A DNA stretch of 64,000 bases from Cephalotus follicularis (GCA_001972305.1 BDDD01005050.1:17820-81819), one strand, 5' to 3'; numbered from the stretch's first letter, positions 37,545 through 50,729 are shown. Made by a program: numbers and translations. Notes: generated by a model from the letters alone, not told the origin.

Positions 37545-39885
37545 ATGGAAAAAGCGGTAATCCAACCATTAATCGCTCTGTTAATCTCCTCTCTAATCGC
37601 AATCACATCTTACAAAAGAAAATCCCTTGACTTCTCTGGAGCACTTGCCGGCTTTGTCGTTATGACTCTTCACTTCGCTGCCGGTTACAGGTTTCCTTAT
37701 TTCTATTCTGCTATTGAAAATTTATTCTCAATTTTGTTACTTATATGTCTTTCTTTTTTAATTTGATCTAAATATAGATTTGGAGCTATTTTGTTAGTCT
37801 TCTTTTTCACATCATCGAAGCTAACAAAAGTTGGAGAAGAGAAAAAACGACGCCTTGACGCTGACTTTAAGGAGGGTGGGCAACGGAATTGGTATACTTT
37901 TTTTTTTTAACACTAACTTCAAAATAGTTAAGTTTGTGTAATATAAATAAATCCGAATAATCATTTTAGCGGTCTAATGTGTTCGTATACAACATTATAT
38001 TCAGTTTATTTGTAGGAAATGTGGCCTCCTCATTAAAAAAATGTAGATCGGCAAAGTTGTGCAAGATAATTTAAGAAAATGTACTGTGGAACGACTTCTA
38101 GGCACAGATATGACATAGCCTTTTTTTTGTTTTTTTAATTAAGGAATCAGTTTAGACCTCAACCACTTCATGGGCACGCTATGAACCCTAAGCTTGGGGA
38201 TGTGTGACCCCCAGAGAAACAGGCATTTGACATTGTGGTGGTCACAATGAGGCATGGGAAGGCTCCAACTTGGGATATCATATTTAAAGGTCCCAAATTT
38301 TACAATCTGAGCCACCTTGTGGTTATGACATAGTCATATTTAGTTATGTATTAGAATCATTTGCATCTCATATGACATTTAAATAAAATAAATCACGACT
38401 CCTATACTTTGTGAAAAAAACCGTGTGAATCTAGAGTGGGATGGAGTAGCATATTATAATTAATGTGTTGTTTGATAGGGTTTTGGTGTCTACTTTCTTT
38501 TTCCAGGATACAAGTTCTATCCAACAGTGGCATTGCTGCAGTTTTGGCAGTGATGATATGGAGATTGACAGGTTGGCAAGACAAATGTTTGTGCTCGAAA
38601 GAGTCAACTCTTATAACTTATCTTATTGGGGGTATTATCGGTCACTATTCTTGCTGCAATGGAGATACTTGGTCGTCAGAGATCGGAGTACTTAGTGATG
38701 CTCAACCTCGATTAATCACCACGTTTAAGGTGAATTTTCTTCACAAATCACAAGCTCACTTTTTCCTGTTCTTTGATATCTTGCACTTAACATTTTTTCT
38801 AGCAAACATGCAAGCTTGATTGCATCTTGTATGTTCTGTTACGGGGAAGAAAGGATAATGCTAAATGTCACAATTTCTCAGCAAATTGTTTAAACCAATA
38901 ATGTGGCAGCTTTTATATTATATACCACATCAATTAATCATGGACCCATCAGAATGGGCGAGTCCAATCATTATGCCCTACCTGGATTACCACATTGTTT
39001 GGTTAAAGAATTTTTGTGTGATTCTCAGGATGTTTAGCATTATTGAGAAAAAAAAATACTTTGTCCCGTGATCAAGAGAGGCATGTTCGATTTATTTGCG
39101 TTCAATTTTTAAGTATTTTGCTTGAAATGCTGCAGATGGATTTCACTTGAAGCTATTCTTTGGTGTCTTAAAGACTCACGGACCCTCTATGAATGACTTG
39201 TAAATTCCTCTGCATTGCCTTTCACACTTCCATCTCCTTGTTTTAGAAGATTTGTCCAGTTGTTTGTTTCTTTTTTGTTTTTCCTTGTATGCAGACTGGA
39301 TTAGTTAACATGCTTTGTTTAGTCATTGATGTTGTGGATCCTGATATGCTTTCTACATGATTATCAGCCTGTTCAGAGGGGTACAAATGGTGGTGTCACC
39401 AAATTAGGATTGTTAGCAGCTACAGCAGCCGGAAGCGTCATTGGACTGGCTTTTGTTCTAGTTGGATTTTTCACCACAAAATGTACATATGATCTAGCTC
39501 TGAAGCAGCTATTGGTAATACCCCTCTCTGCACTGGCAGGATTAGTTGGGAGTCTAATAGATTCTTTGTTGGGAGCGACATTGCAATTTAGTGGATTCTG
39601 CACCGTTCGTAAGAAAGTAAGCTATATATTTTTCTTATGTAATTTACCATGAGATTAGTGTGAGCCTTCTGGCATTGGCATAATTTACCATGCTCGTCAC
39701 CAGATTAGTTAAGTGAAAATTGAAAGCTTATTATAGGACTTCTGTCTTTGCAGGTTGTTGGAAGACCAGGACCAACTGTGAAGAAAATTTCAGGTCTTGG
39801 CATTCTCGACAACAATGCCGTGAACCTTGTGTCAATATTGCTGACTACATTGTTGACTTCCATTGCTTGCACTTACATCTTCTGA
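37545..39885 (+). CDS. TMEM19/DUF92 integral membrane protein, 5 exons
   Basis: Polytopic membrane protein of the TMEM19 (DUF92) family. DUF92 also contains the plastid phytyl-phosphate kinase VTE6, but this is the TMEM19 branch, recalled as Arabidopsis PGR/At5g19930 (288 aa). Exons: 37545-37690, 37778-37891, 38507-38729, 39368-39616, 39754-39885; 864 nt, 287 aa, phases consistent. Helices are visible at about 5-24, 29-48, 50-60, 90-103, 115-125, 175-198, 212-230 and 270-287. Family blocks: SGALAGFVVMT, GDTWSSEIGVLS, TNGGVTKLGLLAA, GSLIDSLLGATLQFSGFC and VVGRPGPTVKKISG. An upstream in-frame ATG at 37401 exists, but 37545 (MEKAVIQPL) fits the family. Biochemical activity is not established to my knowledge. 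Confidence 0.92.
38119..38323 (-). mobile_element. tRNA-derived SINE in TMEM19-like intron 2
   Basis: On the minus strand it has a pol III box A-like TGGCTCAGATTG (38314..38303), a box B-like GTTGGAGCCTTCCC (38269..38256) and an A-rich tail at the low-coordinate end (38121..38140). A 10-bp duplication, TATGACATAG, flanks it at 38109..38118 and 38324..38333. All four hallmarks of a SINE are present; the length is about 205 bp. Confidence 0.85.
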
Positions 39886-40496
39886 TAACCCTTGCATTCA
39901 ACTGAATTATGTTGTAAGTATGGAGTGACACTTTGTTGTAGAATACTGTAGTTGATCGGGAGCTAGTTCATTACTTGGGATGAATGCTTACAGAAAGTGA
40001 AATTGAAGAGCATTCTGGCATATCCTTTTATTCTCCGTCCGCACTCGTTAGAAAAACGTTGGAAGGCAATGTTTGCTGTCTGAGACTCTCATGTACACAG
40101 AAATGGGGAAACACACAAAAAGCATTGTATTTATATTCGATTGAGCTGTCCATGCCTTCCTATTGACTTGGTGAACTTGTTACAGACTGGCAGGTAGGCA
40201 AAAATGAGAATCAAGATGTAATTTAATATCTATAACCTGTATTTAATTTAATTACTCTCGCTAGTTATGTTAATTGTCTTGGCCACTACATTTATTGATA
40301 GTGTGGTGTGAGGTTCAATTTCTATTGCTGGATAAAACAACAGTGCAAGCATTTTTTATTACAACATAACATAACAAACCAAGACGAAGCCTCGACTGTT
40401 TGCCAATTACATAAGATTTCAAGGACACTAGAAAACGTGAAAAGTTGAAGGATAATGTAAAAATGATGGGACTTAATTGGCTAATACGAAACAGGT
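39886..40496. other. Convergent 3' flanks of the TMEM19-like and SDR genes
   Basis: About 600 bp between two converging genes. It should hold both 3'UTRs and terminators; no further gene is seen. Confidence 0.5.
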
Positions 40497-41336
<840 letters not shown>

Positions 41337-41860
41337 CTAATTTCCAAACTAGTAATAAGCAATTTCCGATGACAATAACGAAGAGGTGTGTGATGCTTGT
41401 AAAGTTTGAGTTTTAACTAGGGCCTTTATAGCGAAAGAAATAACCTCGTATACAATTCAAACCATGCGTAGAAGTTAAGGGTTAAATAAAGCCTTATGTT
41501 TTGAATTTTTGGATTGATTAATGGCTGTGGCATTGGTTAGTCTTGGACTGTGGGAGAATGTAGGAGAATGTTCAACTTCTACCAAGCTACGAGAATTGCT
41601 ATTGGTGATATAAAAGTAGACATGGAAAAAGGAGTGAACATACTTTCAACTTGGTGGACTTAATAAACGAATTTGTGTACTAGTGATTATTTGTAGTTTA
41701 CTTTTGAAGTCTTGAATTGTTTTATTATTTTAGATACACTTATTTTAACAATATACAGTAAGAAGCAATGAGTTATACAACATCTTAAGAACATATATCA
41801 CACAAAAAAATATTCCAGGTAACAATATTATAAATATTCCAGGTAACAATATTATAACTG
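41337..41860 (-). promoter_or_regulatory. SDR core promoter and upstream 24-bp tandem repeat
   Basis: On the minus strand TATAAAGG lies at 41430..41423, placing a start near 41395 and a leader of about 60 nt. Further upstream a 24-bp unit (AATATTCCAGGTAACAATAT...) is duplicated exactly at 41809 and 41833. The role of the repeat is unknown. Confidence 0.55.
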
Positions 41861-42105
41861 TTTGAAAACGTATGCTTAACTCGTGCTCATTGGACTCGAA
41901 TTCGTTGATTTAATTCGTATTTTGTCTTTTCTTTTTCAAAACTTGCTTATTAAAGTTACAGTCGTTTTCATTCCAGTAGTAATGGTGTGAATTAGGTCAA
42001 TTAACACAAAGAATGGTACGATTGTCAAATTCCACGTTGTTGTTTTCGAGGTATCGATCATTTACATGGACCCGCTTCTCATTTCATTTGTGAAAATTTG
42101 ATGAT

Positions 42106-42640
42106 CTATAAAAAAACGTCCCTAACGAATGATCGACTCATGTTTGAGCATGATAAATCAATATGTGCCGACCTTCTCTCTCTCTTTTCTGCTCGACTAC
42201 AACTCTGCTTCACCATTAAATCCAGCATCATTTGAGGCAGTAGGTATAAGCGAGCAATTGCCAAGGTTAGCAACATCGGCATCCCAGGGAACTGTAGCAG
42301 CAAAAGTGGCGGGAAGCAGTAATTTTGCCTTGGAAAACATACGGCGGTCTTGGGGAGGAAAGGTGTCGCTAAGGACCACAAAAGAGTACGTGAATTATAT
42401 TGAGCACTAAATACGTCCTCAGATAGTGGAGGCACCTCAGGGGTTTCACACTGCACATAACAAAAGCGCATATTCCCCAAATGCAAAAATTTACCCATGG
42501 AATTCCAGCAAGGCAAGATGTACAGTGGTAACATTTGTATCAAGTGCTGGAAGCATTCTCCATCAGCAACCTTAGTTAGCGGCTTTAACAGGACCTGACG
42601 CTACTATAGAGTCATTTAAAAACCCAAAACCATATAGATT
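42106..42640. other. Unidentified block with open frames on both strands
   Basis: Richer in GC than its surroundings, with a 145-codon frame on the minus strand (42106..42543) and a 93-codon frame on the plus strand (42129..42410). Neither gives motifs I recognise. It may be a fragment of a gene or transposon next to the copia insertion. Confidence 0.3.
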
Positions 42641-43549
42641 TGTTAGAACTAATATCCAATCTTAACCGATCTTTACATTATCTCTATATTTTAAGTTTAC
42701 TTAATTATTGATCACTTAATTTACCTTTACGTTTACGATAATATTAATGAAACTGTTATAATATTATAAAGATATTTTTGTCAATAACATAATCGGAGCC
42801 TTAGTATTTATATTATTATTTTATGCGAATATTATGATCTTGACATATGTGTTCTTGATGTTGTGAACACTTAATTCTAACATTTGGTATTAGAGCAATT
42901 AATATTTGCATAAAATAGAATTAATAAAATTATGTTGATTTACTTTTGGGTTTACGTCATAGTATTGTTAATGGTTAACATCGCGTAATTGATTGCATGT
43001 GCCATACACCATAATAATTCACGCTTTATTCCAAGTTTTATCCTTTAATATTACTTTTGATAAAAATGTACCAAATTTTGATGCTAGTGTTGTGATAATG
43101 TTTTCACGCCTTATACACAGATTTTTCTTTTGGCTTTATATGTTATTGACTCAAAATTGTAAAGGGTAATATGGCACTGTTGTATTTTTGTTTGTTATGT
43201 ATACTTGTTGTATTTATATTACTTAAATAATAAAGCAATGATTGTCATATGTTGTGCACTAACGGTATCCCTTTGAAAGGAAAATTGATTAATGAGATTA
43301 AAGCCACTATTATGTTAATATCAAAAATATGGTTTATTTGATATGGCTTGTTATTGTTAGTTGTTGTTATTGGTACAGAATTATTATTCTTGTAAACAAC
43401 TTCAGTGATGATTTATTTGGGGCTTTTTATCATTTTAATTTTTTTGTAATTAAATAATTTATTATCAACATGATGTCATGTGGTTAATGATTTTGCACAT
43501 GTGTTTGGTAATTAATTAATTTTAAGTGGTTTTCCTATTGTCTTGAATA

Positions 43550-44570
43550 GCAATCGGACCAACGTATACGACTATCCTGATAGTCCTAGACTATCCTATA
43601 GCCCCGATGTGATCTCCAATCATCCTCGTGTGTACACCACGTCTATCATTTGTTAACCAATTAAACCTATACTTTACTAACAATCATCGGTGTATGTGTC
43701 ATGTCCCTCGTCATCATTGGCTCCGACCGCGAACTAGGATTTAGATTAATGTCACCGCTAAGTAATATCGCGATATCTATAAATTTATGTATGCATTGAG
43801 ACTATTGGCTGACCTCCCAGGAAACCTCGTTTACAGTTTACCTACACCTGGCCAGGATTTAAGTCATCAAGGAACATAAATACTATAAAGCTAGTCACCC
43901 CTCAATATGGGTGTGACGATCCCATATCCCGCACTCGTCCATACATCTCAATGCAGCTTACACAAGGACCAAAGACAACCCTTTTGCCAGTATGTGGCTA
44001 GTGCTGGGGAAGACAGAAATCAAAGCCAAGCGGTTACTACACAATGAATACTAGCCGCTCAAGTATAAAGATACAATGTAGGCTAAGACCTACTAGTCAC
44101 CATAGACTATACACTACCGAGAAAATATGAATCCTATTGACAAAGGTATTGGCATTCCAAATAGGTAACCTATGGTAGGTCAGTTCAGTGTCATGCTCTC
44201 TAGCACGCACCCCGTTTCAGCTTTAGGGTAAATCCAAATGGCAATGAGATGATCCATCCCCCACACACAAGAGGGCAAACATAATAAGGTAAGTCTTTAC
44301 GGTTCATCAATTTCCCTAAGAAAGTGAACCTATGACTTGGAACATTTTTTTAGAAGGGAGTAAGGATCTCATTCTCATAACCTACCAAGCACGAAATCCA
44401 ACCATTTTATCGATAGGGCATTATATGTGAATTTAGTTGACTTGGTGATCAACTGATCAATGTCGATGATTTGAGATAATACATATAGCCTTTGCCATTT
44501 TTTAATATAACATGCACATAAAACATGTATAGAAAATCAAGAGTATATAAGCACCTCGTGGCATGCAGAG
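43550..44570. other. Unexplained GC-richer block inside the copia leader
   Basis: Between the PBS and gag about 1.7 kb intervenes. Its middle (roughly 43550..44570) differs in composition from the AT-rich flanks and has no long frame. It could be copia leader or another nested insertion; no target duplication was found. Confidence 0.35.
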
Positions 44571-44669
44571 ACACCCTTAATCTAACAGAATTATGTAGTA
44601 ATTTTTAAGCATGTTAATGCTAATGATTGTGATGCAACATTGAGTCCATTTGTTATTTCTGGATATCTA

Positions 44670-46800
44670 TATTGTGTTGAACCTCTTAATGTGACTAACT
44701 TCCTCACTAGGAAAAAACAAATTGACATCGTCTTGGGTGTAATGGATTTGGATCATGCCTTATGAATAAACACTCCCGCTGCTATTGAATAAACTACAGT
44801 GGGGGAATTATAGTTTTTAATAAACTAATTAACTTTTTAGGATTTCTCAATTTAAACAATGAACACAAAATAAATAAGCAATCAAAATAAAATAAATAAA
44901 GTAATTACGGAGAAAAGGGTTAGAGAGATACAAACATAAATTATAGTGGTTCGGCAAAATTCGTGACTACGCCCACTTTCCCAAGGTTCTCATTGAGTTT
45001 CCACTAGTATTCCACCCGAATATAATCTTCGAATATCTTTACAGGGGCTATTCGGTGCAACTTACAATCTTCTGTGATTGACCTCAATCACTAGGGTTCA
45101 CTCCCCTTTCACACTTTAGGGTTCACTCCCCTATACAAGTGTGGATTACAAAAATGATATGTGTTTTGTGTAACCTCTCAAAGGTTTGATATTGCTATTT
45201 TTATTACAAGGAATTTGATTGCTCTCAAATAGATAAAGAAAACTTGTTCTTGCTTTGATCTTGATATGAAAGTGGATTTTGCTCTTGATGATCTCTTGCT
45301 TGAATGATCTCTTTTTCTTTTCAATTTCTTGTATCTTCTTGTTTGTAGTTGAATTGATTTAATAGAGCTGCTGTTTTGAACCTTGGGAAATGTTACTTTT
45401 GTCTTGAAAGTTGTTCTTTCAGTTTTGAGAGTTGTAACTTCAGTCTTGGATGATGTATCTTCAGTCTTGGAAGTTGTAACTTCATTAATGGAGCATTAAA
45501 CTGTTGTCAGTAACTTGTTCCCCGCACTCAAAGCGTCGACGCTGTTCCTCAAAGCGTCGCCGCTTATGTGTCTGTTGGAAATTTGAATTTGAAAGTTCTG
45601 CTCAAAGCGCTGAAGGTCTTGATCTTGGTGTCGACGGTTTGTTACAAAGCGCTGACGGTTTGTGTAGAGCGTCACCGCTTTGTACAAATTAATTTGCCTT
45701 CCAACATCTCTGGTTTTAACTGCTGATGTAGAGTCTTTAACCGCTGACGCTTTGGATCAAAGTGTTGACGCTTTCTTCTAAGCGTCGACGCTTTATGCAA
45801 TTTAATTGACTTCAAACTTCTCTGGTTTTAACCGCTGATATGGGGTGCTTAACCGCTGATGACTTAGCTCAAAGCGCTGACACTTTCTTCAGAGTTTTGG
45901 GTTTGAGCAATTTCTCCTTTGCTCAAAATGCTTCAACTGTTGACGCTTTGAACTTGGGCTTCAAAGGTCTTACAAAGCGCTGACGGTTTCATTGTGACCG
46001 TCGACGTTTAGACCTGTATCTGCAATTTCCTGTTTTGACTTTGCAACTTTTTATCTTAACTTGCACAAAAAGAAACTTTGTTAAATACAAATATGTTATC
46101 ATCAAAATCTGAATTGAGATATAAATATCAACAGCTATTATGGACCAAAGCACTATTGACCAAAGGGCCGCTTATGAAAAGTGGGAGCACTCTAACCGTA
46201 TGTCCCTTTTGATAATGAAGAGCTCTATCTCTGTTGCCATTCGGGGAGCAATTCCTGATTCCAATGATACTAAGACCTATCTCGTCTCTGTGGAAGAGCA
46301 ATTCAAGGGTTCTTCTAAAGCTCATGCAAGTACCCTTATAATGAAAATGCTCACGATCAGGTATGATGGGACTAGCGGTGTGCGTGAGCATATAACGATG
46401 ATGAATGACATGACCTCCAAAACTAAAGGGCATGGAAATGCCAATATCTGAAGGTTTTCTTGTTCATTTTATTATGACTTTTCTTCCTGTGCAATTTGGT
46501 CCTTTCAAGATCAACTATAACACACAGAAAGAGAAGTGGAAAATGAGTGAGTTGATTACCATGTGTGTCCAAGAAGAAGAAAGGCTTAAGGTAGAGAGGC
46601 CTGATTTTGCTCACCTTGCAACTACTGCTCCAACAAGGAAGAAGTCGAAAGGTAATGACAGAGATCAAAAGAAAGTGGATCTGGCAAAATCAATTAATAA
46701 AGCAAGTGCATTTGGTACGAAACCTGTGCAAGTGTCATTTCTGTAGGAAGGTTGGACACATAAGGAAGCACTGCACCTGATTCAAAGATTGGCTCGCTAA
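44670..46800 (+). pseudogene. Copia gag remnant, split by solo LTR
   Basis: The N-terminal part (44670..44785) reads LNVTNF, VLGVMDLDHAL, with a stop, then INTPAA. After the inserted solo LTR it resumes at 46139 as MDQSTIDQRAAYEKWEHSNRMSL and continues to about 46735. The CCHC zinc knuckle (CHFCRKVGHIRKHC, 46743..46784) is in another frame, followed by a stop. Gag packages the element RNA. Confidence 0.8.
44786..46133 (-). mobile_element. Solo LTR, 1348 bp, nested in copia gag
   Basis: It reads TGAATAAACTAC...TATCAACA on the plus strand and is flanked by GCTAT at 44781..44785 and 46134..46138. Removing it joins gag sequence on both sides. The minus orientation is inferred from its TGTTGATATTTATATC start and the GTGGTTCGGC complement near 44950, words known from plant LTR ends. 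Between 45530 and 46010 it carries about 14 diverged copies of a palindromic motif like AAGCGTCGACGCTT. Confidence 0.88.
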
Positions 46801-46859
46801 AAAGGGTAATAATTTTAATTGTATGATTTACAAATCCTTTTTAGTTGATATTCTTTCAA

Positions 46860-49800
46860 ATACATGGTGGGTTGACACAGGTTGCACTGTACAAATTACT
46901 AATTTTTTATAGGGATTCCTTACCATAAGGAAGCTCCTAAAGGGTGAGCGGAACCTTAAGGTTGCTAATGGAGTGGAGGCTGAAGTTGAAGATGTAGGAA
47001 CTCTTCGTTTAGTTTTGAAGAGTGGTTTTATTCTCCACTTATATGAAGTTGTTTATGTTCCTAGTATGAGATAAAATTTAATTTATGTCTCCAGACTTGA
47101 CGCTTATGATTTTTTGTTTGAGTTTGGTAATAAGGGATTTAAACTTTATCATAAATCTAATATTGTTGGTTATGGCACTCTTGAGGATGATCTTTATAAA
47201 TTATGTTTGGATGCTTCCTTTTTCTGAATCATTGTTATCTATGAATGTGTGTGATGTAACTCATAATTGTGGAACCAAGAGAAATCTAGAGGATGAGAAT
47301 TCATCGAGATTATGGCACTATCGCTTAGGTCATATCTCAAGGGATAGAATGGAACGTCTTGTAAAGGATGAAGTTCTCCATCCACTAGACTTCTCTGATT
47401 TTGATCACTATGTTGAATGTATTAAAGGAAAATATGTGAAGAAAAATAAGAACGGAGACATTCGTAGTAAGGGACTTTTGGAGGTCATCCACACTGATAT
47501 TTGTGGACATTTCCCTACTCCGAGCATAAGTGGGCATAAATCATTCATCACGTTTATTGATGATTATTCCTGATATGGTTATGTGTACCCGATTAATGAA
47601 AAATAAGAATCACTAGATAAATTCAAAATATATAAGGCTGAAGTTGAAAATCAACTCAACCTTAAAATTAAAGTTGTGAGATCAGATAGAGGTGGAGAGT
47701 ATTATGGTAGACACTCTAATACATGACCATGGACCATTTGCTTTATTTTTACAAGAGAATGGCATCGTTGCTCAGTATACAATGTCGGGTGATCCCCAGC
47801 AAAATGGTGTAGCTGAGAGATGAAACCGTACCCTCATGATATGGTATGAAGTATGATATGCAATTCTAAATTGCCAAATTTTTTATGGATGGAGGCTTTA
47901 AAGGCAGCAGTACATATTCTAAATCGGGTTCCTAGTAAGTCAGTCCCTAAAACCCCTTATGAATTATGGACGGAAAAGAAACCCAATTTGGGATACTTGA
48001 GGGTATGGAGTTGTCCTGCTGAAGCAAAAATTTTCAATCCACAAATTAAGAAACTTGATCCGAATACCATCAATTGTCATTTTATTGGTTATCCAGACAG
48101 ATCTAAATGTTTTCGTTTTTATTGTCCTTTTCATACCACTAAAATTGTCGAAACGAGACACGCTGAATTTTTGGAATATGACAATTTCAGTGGGAGTGGT
48201 GAATCAAGAACAATTAACCTGGAGGAAAATCAAGTCTATTTTCCAATTCTGATGATCCAAGAGGTTGTTGCACCGACACCTCATATAGAGGATGTTAAAC
48301 ACCTAATGCAATACCTAATGATGAAGCCTACATTAATGAACATTTCCCTGCGACACAAGAGGAACTCTTACGTAGGTCGCAGATGGAAAGGAGAACTGGC
48401 ATCTCTAGTGACTATGTCGTATATGAAGTAGAATGTGACATAGGGAGGGAAGATGATCCTACCTCATTCAAGGAAGCCATAATGAGTAACCACTCATCTC
48501 AGTGGCTTGAAGACATGAATGAAGAGATGAAATCTATCGAGCTTCTAAGGGTAACATCGAAAGGTTCAAGGATAGATTGGTTGCTAAAGGCTTTACTCAA
48601 ATTAAAGGAATAGATTATAATGACACATTCTCTTCAGTCTTAAAAAAAGATTCAATGAGGATTGTTATGACCTTTGTAGCTCATTATGACTTGGAGCTAC
48701 ACCAAATGGACGTAAAAACTGTATTCCTTAATGGTGACTTGCATGAAAATGTTTTTATGACACAACTATAAGGTTTTGTTACTAAAGGCAAGAAACATAT
48801 GGGATGTCGGCTAAAGAAATCCATATATGGGTTAAAACAAGCCTCTAGACAGTGGTATCTTAAATTTGATGAGGTGATAACAAATTTTGGTTTTAAGGAA
48901 AATGTGATGGATCAATGCATATATCTCAAGGTTAGTGGGAGTAAGTTTATCATTCTAGTTTTGTATGTAGATGATATACTGCTAGTCAGTAGTGATTTGG
49001 ACATATTGTATGAGACCAAACGTTTTCTATCAACAAAATTTGATATCAACAAAATTTGATATAAAAGATCTTGGTGAAGCCTCTTATGTAATAGGCATTA
49101 AAATTCACCGAGATAGGTCTCGTGGGATATTAGGATTGTCCCAAAGAGCATATATTAACAAGTGCTCAAACGATACAACATGCACAACTGCTCCCCTACC
49201 GATGCTCATATTATGAAGGGTGACAAATTTGGTACTTATCAATGTCCTAAGAACAAATTGGAATGTGATCAAATGGAACGGATTCCTTATGCTTAGGTAG
49301 ATGGGAGCCTATGTATGCTCAAGTCTGTACACGTCCTAATATAGAATTTTTGGTTGGCATGCTTGGTCAATTCCAAGCAAATCCAGGCATAACACTGGAA
49401 GGCAGCCAAGAAAGTCTTACGCTACTTATAGGGAACTAGGGAGTATATGCTTACTTATAGGAAGACAGATAACCTTGAAGTTATTGATTATTATGATTCC
49501 GATTATGATGGGTGTGTTGACACCAGAAAATCCACATCAGGATACATCTTTATGCTTGCTGGAGGAGCTATATCATGGAAGAGTGTCAAACAGCCGATAA
49601 CGACATCTTCCACTATGCAAGCAGAATTCATTGGCTACTATGAGGCTACCGGTCATGCGGTTTGGTTAAAGAGTTTCATTCCAGGGCTTGGAGTGGTAGA
49701 TAGCATCTCAAGGTCACTTACATTGTTTTGTGATAATGTGGCTGATGTTTTCTTTTCCAAAAACAATAAGTCTAGTTGTGTCTCAAAGCACATTGATGTT

Positions 49801-49956
49801 AAGTATCTTGTTGTTTGGGATAGGATCCAGGATCGAACCATTGTAGTTGAACACATCAGTACTAAGGCTATGTTGGCTGATCCCCTCACGAAAGGCTTAC
49901 CGCCCAATCTCTTTAGAGAACATGTTGCTAGCATGGGCTTGATGAGTAGTCTTTAA
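46860..49956 (+). pseudogene. Copia pol remnant (PR-INT-RT-RNase H)
   Basis: Protease: WWVDTGCTVQIT at about 46866. Integrase: LWHYRLGHIS (47308..) and HTDICGHF, FIDDYS, with the zinc-finger stretch reading HYVECIKGK, where the first Cys is replaced. A frame stop lies at 47572. Reverse transcriptase: VAKGFTQIKGIDY (48577), LYVDDILL (48960), with a stop at 48769 and a 16-bp duplication at 49030..49061. RNase H: from DSDYDGCVDTRKSTSGY (49489) to ADPLTKGLPP near the end. Domain order identifies Ty1/copia. Confidence 0.9.
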
Positions 49957-50729
49957 TTTTGTATGGGATAATTATGTAGAACACTTAACGTGAGATCTCA
50001 ATTTTGACTTGATTCTGGTTTTATGAAATAAATAGTTTGTGTTTTCTCTTTTGGTGCGCACATGAGAAATTATGAACCAAACTTTTAAGGTTAGACCTTA
50101 TGAATGAGTTTAATTGTTACCAATTTTGTAAACTCATGATTCATATCTATTATGATTGTGGATCTATGTTAGGAAGAGTGCTAATAATATAATCGGTGAG
50201 GGTCTTGTGATAATTGGCAGTCACTTTGACTACATCGTTTTGGATTAGTGCTTCTAACTGAACAGGATTTAGACTATTGAATGTTGTAGTACTTGTGAGC
50301 ATTATGTTGAAACCTGAAATATCCCAGAGATCAAGTGGGAGAATGTTGGACTAATCCAATTTTAAGTGATTTTTAGGTTATCTTCATATTTCAAGCCCAT
50401 GTAATTATTTGCCACTTAATTCACGTTTACGGTTACGGTAACATTAATAAAACCGCTACAATATTATAAAGATATTTTCATCAATAGAATAATGGGAGCC
50501 TTAAGATTTCTGTCTTTGATGGGAAGACAAATCCCTATAAATACAATTGGTTTTGGTCCCAGTTGTCATCTGAATATAGTTTCCTCTCATAATTCTTGAA
50601 ACAAGAAAACACCCAAAACCATCTTTATGGTTCAGAGAAACAATTGAAGATCAAATCCTTCATAACGATTTCGCCTCAATAAATGGGTAGCCTAAAATAT
50701 TATATTATCTTTATCCAAGAATTTTTTTT

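Larger units (their letters stand above)
42641..50729 (+). mobile_element. Degenerate Ty1/copia LTR retrotransposon, interrupted by a solo LTR
   Basis: The order LTR, PBS, gag, protease, integrase, reverse transcriptase, RNase H, polypurine tract, LTR is that of Ty1/copia. The 5' LTR is 42641..42882 (TGTTAGAAC...CTAACA). A PBS TGGTATTAGAGC at 42885..42896 resembles the initiator tRNA-Met site. The 3' LTR begins TGTTGGACTAATCC at 50344, after AAGTGGGAGAA. LTRs differ strongly: the 3' copy has TATAAATA (50536) and about 190 bp that the 5' copy lacks. Stops and frameshifts occur throughout; it cannot be autonomous. Confidence 0.9.

Noticed and set aside
46128..46668. Minus-strand frames in the gag region
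   Set aside because: They are antisense to the gag remnant and carry no domains.
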